64,000 bases of DNA, taken from NCBI GenBank assembly GCA_013791855.1, contig VMTA01000021.1, positions 1-64,000 on the forward strand, written 5' to 3'. Positions 58,838 to 64,000 of the stretch are shown one piece after another. The DNA comes from Sideroxydans sp. GTDB lineage: Bacteria; Pseudomonadota; Gammaproteobacteria; Burkholderiales; Gallionellaceae. The notes under the pieces were generated by a model. That model worked only from the letters and a program-made list of their open reading frames with translations. It had not been told where the DNA came from and searched no databases. The stretch's first letter is position 1; every line of letters begins with the position of its first letter. Both the position numbers and the translations under genes were made by a program.

Positions 58838-59794
58838 ATGACCCAAGTCCCGACCAAAACCAAACTGCATCCGCGCAATCTGCATCGGGAGCGTTACGAC
58901 TTCGCGCAACTCATCAGCGCCAGTCCCGAGCTGGCCGCGTATGTGTCCGTGAATGCACATGGTAATGAGTCGATCGACTTCGCCGATCCGGCTGCAGTGA
59001 AAGCGCTCAATCGCGCGCTGCTGAAGCAGCATTACAACATCGCAACATGGGACATCCCCGACCTATACCTGTGCCCGCCCATTCCCGGTCGCGCCGACTA
59101 CATTCACTACCTTGCCGACCTGCTGGCCGAGAGCAACGGAGGCGAGATCCCGCGCGGCGATGCGGTACGCGTCCTCGACATCGGCGTGGGTGCGAACTGC
59201 ATCTATCCGCTCATCGCCAATGCCAGCTATGGCTGGCATTTCGTCGGTACGGATATCGATGAGGTCGCACTGGACAATGCCCGGCATATCATCGAAGAAA
59301 ACAAACTGAGCGAAGCCGTCGAGCTGCGCTTGCAAGCTTCCAGCGCAGACATCTTCTCCGGTGTCACCTATGCCGACGAATATTTCGCGCTCACCCTGAG
59401 CAATCCGCCGTTCCACGCCTCGCTCGCAGAAGCCAGAAAAGGCGCGCAGCGCAAATGGCAGAACCTCGGCAAGGAACATAACAAGCACAAGAAGCCGGTG
59501 CTGAACTTCGGCGGACAGAGTATGGAGCTGTGTTGCGAAGGCGGCGAAGAAGCCTTCGTCACCCGCATGATCGAAGAGAGCGCAAGCGGAGGCGAACACT
59601 GCCTGTGGTTCACCACCCTGATCTCAAAATCCGCCAGCCTGCCGCAGGCCTACAGCGCGTTGCAACAAGCCGGTGCGGTAGACAGCCGCACCATCGAGAT
59701 GGCGCAAGGGCAGAAGAAGAGCCGGTTGCTGGCCTGGACGTTCCTGGACAAGCAGCAGCGGCGGGAATGGTGGGGGAAGCACGGGAAGAAGTAG
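58838..59794 (+). CDS. rlmF: 23S rRNA (adenine-1618-N6)-methyltransferase RlmF
   Basis: A 318-residue SAM-dependent methyltransferase with [14 protein letters not shown] (SAM site) and the N6-adenine catalytic motif LSNPPFHAS. The N-terminus [20 protein letters not shown] is characteristic of RlmF/YbiN. I chose ATG 58838 rather than an upstream codon inside a low-complexity stretch. Confidence 0.95.
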   Translation: MTQVPTKTKLHPRNLHRERYDFAQLISASPELAAYVSVNAHGNESIDFADPAAVKALNRALLKQHYNIATWDIPDLYLCPPIPGRADYIHYLADLLAESNGGEIPRGDAVRVLDIGVGANCIYPLIANASYGWHFVGTDIDEVALDNARHIIEENKLSEAVELRLQASSADIFSGVTYADEYFALTLSNPPFHASLAEARKGAQRKWQNLGKEHNKHKKPVLNFGGQSMELCCEGGEEAFVTRMIEESASGGEHCLWFTTLISKSASLPQAYSALQQAGAVDSRTIEMAQGQKKSRLLAWTFLDKQQRREWWGKHGKK

Positions 59795-59844
59795 CGTACT
59801 GATAGGGCCCGTACACCCGGCGCGGGCCAGGAAATGAAGATCCT

Positions 59845-60099
59845 CTAGCCGAAGCGTATCTTCATCACCAGCACAGCCCCCGCCAGCAGCAGTGTGATGC
59901 TGTTGGCGACGATGATGGGCCATGCTTCAAGCAGGATGCCATATGCCAGCCACAACGCCACGCCCAGCGTGAACATGGCATACATCCCCAGCGAGATGTC
60001 GGCGGTGTGCCGTGTGTGCCATACCTTCAGCGCCTGCGGTATGAATGCGGTAGTGGTCAGTGTCGCAGCGGCGCTGCCTATCCAGTCGACAGAGTTCAT
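59845..60099 (-). CDS. SemiSWEET sugar transporter
   Basis: An 84-residue protein of three membrane spans with the PQ motif TTAFIPQALKVWHTRHTADISLGMYAMF. SemiSWEETs work as dimers and move sugars down their gradient. I chose ATG 60099. It lies 43 bp after mfd on the same strand. Confidence 0.88.
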   Translation of the reverse strand: MNSVDWIGSAAATLTTTAFIPQALKVWHTRHTADISLGMYAMFTLGVALWLAYGILLEAWPIIVANSITLLLAGAVLVMKIRFG

Positions 60100-60142
60100 G
60101 AGCGATATTCCGGATTGTGAACGCAGTTTGAAATGCTGACTT

Positions 60143-63100
60143 TCAAGATAGCTCCCCAAAGAAATTCCTGATCGCCAACACTCTTTGCTTCAACTCCCCA
60201 TACTTCAGTTCGATGCGCAGCTTGTCCTGCCCTGCCATCTTGATGTGCCGTTTGCTCTGGATCATGGTGATGACCTTCATCGGATCGATGGGCGGGTTGG
60301 GGACGAATTGAACTTGTATCGCTTCCGATGAAGCGTCCACTTTGCTGATGCCCAGCGGCTTGGCGAGGATGCGCAGGCGGTGGCAGTCGAACAGCGTCTG
60401 TGCGGGTTCGGGCAACAGGCCGAAGCGGTCGATGAGTTCCTGCTGCATGTCGTCCATATCTTCCTGCGTGTTGCAGTTGGCGAGGCGTTTGTAGATGACC
60501 AGACGCTGGTGGATGTCGCCGCAGTAGTCGTCCGGCAGTAGCGCAGGCGAGTGCAGATTGATCTCGGTGGTGACGCCCAGTGGGTGCGCCATATCCGGCT
60601 CGTGGCCGGCCTTCAGCGATTTGATGGCGGCGTTGAGCATGTCGTTGTACAGGCTAAAACCGATCTCCTGCATCTCGCCGCTCTGCGATTCGCCCAACAC
60701 TTCGCCCGCGCCGCGTATCTCTAGGTCGTGCATGGCGAGGTAGAAACCGCTGCCCAGTTGTTCCATGGCCTGGATGGCTTCGAGGCGTTTTTTCGCCTGC
60801 GCGGTGAGACCTTCCTTGTTGTCCACCAGCAGGTATGCATAAGCCTGATGGTGCGAACGTCCGACGCGGCCGCGCAACTGATGTAACTGCGCAAGGCCGA
60901 AGCGGTCGGCGCGGTTCATGATGATGGTGTTGGCGGTGGGCACGTCGATGCCGGTCTCGATGATGGTGGAGCACAGCAGCACGTTGAAGCGCTGGTGGGT
61001 GAAGTCGCGCATCACCGCTTCCAGATCGCGTTCGCCCATCTGGCCGTGCGCCATGCGGATGCGCGCTTCGGGCAGCAGTTCGGTCAGTTTCTCCAGCATG
61101 TTGGGCATGGTGTCCACTTCGTTGTGCAGGAAGTACACCTGCCCGCCGCGTTTCAGTTCGCGCAGCACGGCCTCGCGGATCACGCCCGCGCTGTAGTTGC
61201 TGACGAAGGTCTTGATGGACAGGCGACGCTGCGGCGCGGTGGCGATCACCGAGAAGTCGCGCAGGCCTTCCAGCGACATGGCCAGCGTGCGCGGGATGGG
61301 TGTGGCGGTGAGCGTGAGCACATCCACTTCGGCGCGCAAGGCCTTCAGTCTTTCCTTCTGCTGCACGCCGAAGCGGTGCTCCTCGTCGAGGATGACCAGT
61401 CCAAGATTGTGGAACTTCACATCCTTCTGAATCAGTTTGTGTGTACCGATGACGATGTCCAGCCTGCCATCCGCCAGGTCCTTCAGCGCCTGTGTGGTCT
61501 CCTTGGTGGAACGGAAACGCGACAGTTCGGCGAGCTTGATCGGGAAGTCGGCGAAGCGGTTGGAGAAGTTCTGGAAATGCTGTTCCACCAGTAGCGTGGT
61601 CGGCGCGAGCACGGCCACCTGCTTGCCTTCCATCGCGGCGATGAAGGCGGCGCGTAGCGCGACCTCGGTCTTGCCGAAGCCGACGTCGCCGCAGATCAGG
61701 CGGTCCATCGGCTTGCCGGATTGCAGGTCGAGGATGACGGCTTCGATGGCGGCGGCCTGATCGGCCGTCTCCTCGAAGCCGAAACCGGCGGCGAAGGCTT
61801 CGTAGTCGTGATAGTTGAACTTGAATGCATGGCCCTTGCGCAGGGCGCGTTGCGCATAAAGGTTGAGCAGTTCGGCGGCGGTGTCGCGCACCTGTTGCAT
61901 GGCGCGGCGTTTGGCCTTGTCCCAAGCGCCGCTGCCCAGCTTGTGCAGTGGCGCGGTTTCGGGTGCGCCACCACTGTATCGACCGATCACATGCAGTTGC
62001 GAGACCGGCACATATAGCTTGGCTTCGTCCGCATATTCCAGAAGCAGGAACTCGTTCTCGCCTTCGCCCATGTCGAGATTGACCAGCCCGTGGTAGCGCG
62101 CGATGCCGTGCTGTTCATGCACCACCGGGTCGCCCGGCTTGAGCTCGGACAGGTCGCGCAACATGCCTTCGACGTTGCTCTTCTTGGCGGTGCGCGAGAT
62201 GCGCGCGCGCGACGGCGTGGCATACAGCTCACTTTCTGTCACCAGCACGATGTTTTCATCAGTGAGCATAAAGCCGTTGCCGACGGTCGCCACGCCGAGC
62301 ATGAACTTCTCCTTGCCGGCGAGGAACGCTGCGTAGTCTTCGCACACTGCCGGTGTCAGTCCATATTCCTCAAGGTAGTTGGACATGATCTCGCGTCGGC
62401 CCAGGCTGTCGGCCAGCAACAGCACGCGCCCCTCGTAGTCGCGAATGAAGTCGGCGAACTTCTGCGTGGGGATCTCGGCGCGGCGATCTACGGCGATATT
62501 GGGGATGGCGGCGGTAGGGCAGCGCGTCAGCGAAGCTCCACTATCGTCAGCGGCGATGTCGATGCGCCCGAATTCCTTGGCACGGACGAAGAACTGCTCC
62601 CCATCCATGAACAGTTCCTTTGTCTCCAGCAGCGGATGCTGCGGGTCTCCGCGCAGCAGTTTGTAGCGCGAGGCTGTGTCCTGCGCGAACTGTTGTATCG
62701 CGGCGGTCACGTCGTGATGCAGACACAGCGTGGCGTCATTGGGCAGGTAGTCGAACAGATTCGCGGTCTGTTCGAAGAACAGCGGCAGGTAATACTCGAT
62801 GCCGGCCGGCGCGATGCCTTTGCTCACGTCTTTATAGATGCGCGATTTGGACGGGTCGCCCTCGAAACGCTCGCGGAAGTTCTGGCGGAAGGTGGCCTGA
62901 CCTTTTTCGTCCATGGGGAACTCGCGCGCGGGCAGCAGGCGGATCTCCGGCACCGGGTATAGCGTGCGCTGCGTGTCCACATCAAAGGTGGCGATGGTCT
63001 CGATCTCGTCGTCGAACAGGTCGATGCGGAAAGGCAGCGCGCTGCCCATGGGGAACAAATCGATCAGTCCGCCGCGCACGCAGTATTCGCCCGGCGTCAG

Positions 63101-63547
63101 CACCTGCTGCACATGGGTGTAACCGGCCAGTGTCATCTGGTGGCGGAAAGCGTCGAGGGCCAGCGCCTCGCCCTTCTTCAGAAAGAAGGTGTAGGCCGCC
63201 ATATAGCTCACCGGCGGCAGCGGGTAGAGCGCCGTGGTGATGGGCACGATGACGACGTCGAAGGCCTGGGTGCGGATATGGTGCAGGGTTGCCAGTCGCT
63301 CGGAGATCAGGTCCTGATGCGGCGAAAAGTGGTCGTAGGGCAGGGTCTCCCAGTCTGGCAACAGGTGCACTTTCAATGCAGGGTTGAAGAACGGGATCTC
63401 GTCCACCAGTCGTTGCGCTTCCAGCGCATTGGCAGCGATCACCACCAGCGGGGCTTTCTGTTTTGCAAGTTGCGCGATCCCGAGCGCATCGGACGAGCCG
63501 ATCAGGTTGGCGTAGCGGGGGCGGGAATGGGGTGAGGCGAACAGCAT
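60143..63547 (-). CDS. mfd: Transcription-repair coupling factor Mfd
   Basis: A 1134-residue SF2 translocase that removes stalled RNA polymerase and recruits UvrA. The UvrB-like region (about 1-330) is followed by the RNA-polymerase-interacting domain (DLSELKPGDPVVHEQHGIARYHG). The helicase motifs are ICGDVGFGKTEVALRAAF, VILDEEHRFGVQQKE, LTATPIPRTLAMSL and QLRGRVGRSHHQAYAYLL. The C-terminal TRCF domain is complete. The length is standard. Confidence 0.97.
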   Translation of the reverse strand: MLFASPHSRPRYANLIGSSDALGIAQLAKQKAPLVVIAANALEAQRLVDEIPFFNPALKVHLLPDWETLPYDHFSPHQDLISERLATLHHIRTQAFDVVIVPITTALYPLPPVSYMAAYTFFLKKGEALALDAFRHQMTLAGYTHVQQVLTPGEYCVRGGLIDLFPMGSALPFRIDLFDDEIETIATFDVDTQRTLYPVPEIRLLPAREFPMDEKGQATFRQNFRERFEGDPSKSRIYKDVSKGIAPAGIEYYLPLFFEQTANLFDYLPNDATLCLHHDVTAAIQQFAQDTASRYKLLRGDPQHPLLETKELFMDGEQFFVRAKEFGRIDIAADDSGASLTRCPTAAIPNIAVDRRAEIPTQKFADFIRDYEGRVLLLADSLGRREIMSNYLEEYGLTPAVCEDYAAFLAGKEKFMLGVATVGNGFMLTDENIVLVTESELYATPSRARISRTAKKSNVEGMLRDLSELKPGDPVVHEQHGIARYHGLVNLDMGEGENEFLLLEYADEAKLYVPVSQLHVIGRYSGGAPETAPLHKLGSGAWDKAKRRAMQQVRDTAAELLNLYAQRALRKGHAFKFNYHDYEAFAAGFGFEETADQAAAIEAVILDLQSGKPMDRLICGDVGFGKTEVALRAAFIAAMEGKQVAVLAPTTLLVEQHFQNFSNRFADFPIKLAELSRFRSTKETTQALKDLADGRLDIVIGTHKLIQKDVKFHNLGLVILDEEHRFGVQQKERLKALRAEVDVLTLTATPIPRTLAMSLEGLRDFSVIATAPQRRLSIKTFVSNYSAGVIREAVLRELKRGGQVYFLHNEVDTMPNMLEKLTELLPEARIRMAHGQMGERDLEAVMRDFTHQRFNVLLCSTIIETGIDVPTANTIIMNRADRFGLAQLHQLRGRVGRSHHQAYAYLLVDNKEGLTAQAKKRLEAIQAMEQLGSGFYLAMHDLEIRGAGEVLGESQSGEMQEIGFSLYNDMLNAAIKSLKAGHEPDMAHPLGVTTEINLHSPALLPDDYCGDIHQRLVIYKRLANCNTQEDMDDMQQELIDRFGLLPEPAQTLFDCHRLRILAKPLGISKVDASSEAIQVQFVPNPPIDPMKVITMIQSKRHIKMAGQDKLRIELKYGELKQRVLAIRNFFGELS

Positions 63548-63573
63548 GGCGGTACTCGAAGCAAAGGGCGCGC

Positions 63574-63579
63574 ATTATA
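63574..63579 (-). promoter_or_regulatory. Possible mfd -10 box
   Basis: TATAAT on the minus strand, 27 bp upstream of the mfd ATG, in the context GGTATAATGCGCG. A TTGACT lies 21 bp further upstream, which is too far to be a standard -35. Confidence 0.4.
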
Positions 63580-63652
63580 CCTTCGATGCAACCTCGGACC
63601 AGTCAAGGAGGCTTTGTAATATGATGCACCGACCTTGCACAACGACGATGGC

Positions 63653-64000
63653 ATGAACGCCCCTGACCTTACACGCACTGCCTTGCTGAAGCGCAATATC
63701 CGCCTCCTGATGCTGGCTTGGTCGGTCATCGTTGCGCTGTCGCTGGGTTGGACACTGTATTCCCAGGAACGGGCTTTCGAGTCCAATCTGCTTTCCGAAG
63801 CCCGGGCGATCCATGCAATGGATATGGCTTATCGCTACTGGATCGTGCATAGCGGAGGCATCTATGTCCCGGTCAGCGACGAAGTACCTCCCAATCCCCG
63901 ACTCGGACATGTGCCCGAGCGCGATATCCAGACACCGTCAGGCACTCGCCTGACACTGATGAATTCAGCCTACATCCTCCGGCTGGTGCATGAAGCTATG
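63653..64000 (+). CDS. DUF3365 (Tll0287-like) sensor protein, N-terminal part
   Basis: The ATG at 63653 gives 116 codons to the window edge. It begins with a short cytoplasmic head and a span (IRLLMLAWSVIVALSLGWTL). The pattern DMAYRYWIVHSGGIYVPVSDEVPPNPRLGHVPERD and LTLMNSAYILRLVHEAM typical of DUF3365 sensors follows. These usually precede PAS, histidine-kinase or GGDEF domains; the output domain is outside the window. The gene is divergent from mfd. Confidence 0.75.
   Translation, partial: MNAPDLTRTALLKRNIRLLMLAWSVIVALSLGWTLYSQERAFESNLLSEARAIHAMDMAYRYWIVHSGGIYVPVSDEVPPNPRLGHVPERDIQTPSGTRLTLMNSAYILRLVHEAM

Overview
The window is about 64 kb of chromosome from a G+C-rich Gram-negative bacterium. 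The gene set and order (suhB | trmJ-cysE-iscRSUA-hscBA-fdx-iscX, NsrR next to norCB-nirS, class II NrdJ, many c-type cytochromes, c-di-GMP enzymes) point to a betaproteobacterium of the Nitrosomonadales/Gallionellaceae type, a microaerobic or denitrifying chemolithotroph relative. This placement is inferred from gene content, not from a marker-gene comparison. Genes are densely packed. No gap without a gene exceeds about 300 bp, and I saw no tRNA, rRNA, CRISPR array, prophage or insertion sequence. The only clear mobile element is an intein.

1-8.3 kb: housekeeping and Fe-S assembly. A partial suhB is divergent from trmJ-cysE, followed by a complete ISC operon with an IscR-type operator/promoter overlapping the end of cysE. 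iscX overlaps dsbB, and a terminator follows. 8.3-14.5 kb: a DUF2798 protein, an orphan hybrid histidine kinase, and a sulfur module (ArsR-rhodanese regulator divergent from DsrE-like, persulfide-dioxygenase-like and MFS genes). A dispersed CACAGAG inverted repeat lies inside the module.

14-31 kb: nitrogen-oxide region. One strand carries nsrR-HPP-sirB-like-hemerythrin-flavoprotein, then cytochrome b561. The divergent strand carries a small membrane protein, norC, norB, nirS (cytochrome cd1 nitrite reductase), a TonB receptor and nnrS. A DevBCA-like export system, a TetR regulator, two haem-c proteins and a small membrane protein follow. Together they form a nitrite -> NO -> N2O pathway with NO sensing and protection, but the haem d1 genes and norQD are not in the window.

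31-42 kb: rhlE, an AEC carrier, EnvZ/OmpR facing a three-gene operon of two related small exported proteins and an outer-membrane barrel, yajD, dbpA, a perfect 32-bp palindrome, katG, a YgjP-like peptidase and an HDOD protein. 43-56.4 kb: signalling and DNA precursor synthesis. It holds a PilJ-PAS-GGDEF-EAL protein, an M23 peptidase, an outer-membrane barrel, nrdJ split by a 380-residue LAGLIDADG intein, an unusual cytoplasmic ligand-binding-PAS-GGDEF-EAL-BLUF protein, and a membrane diguanylate cyclase. 56.4-64 kb: serB, a qorR-like/qorB divergent pair with a palindromic operator, rlmF, a SemiSWEET, mfd, and the start of a DUF3365 sensor cut by the window edge.
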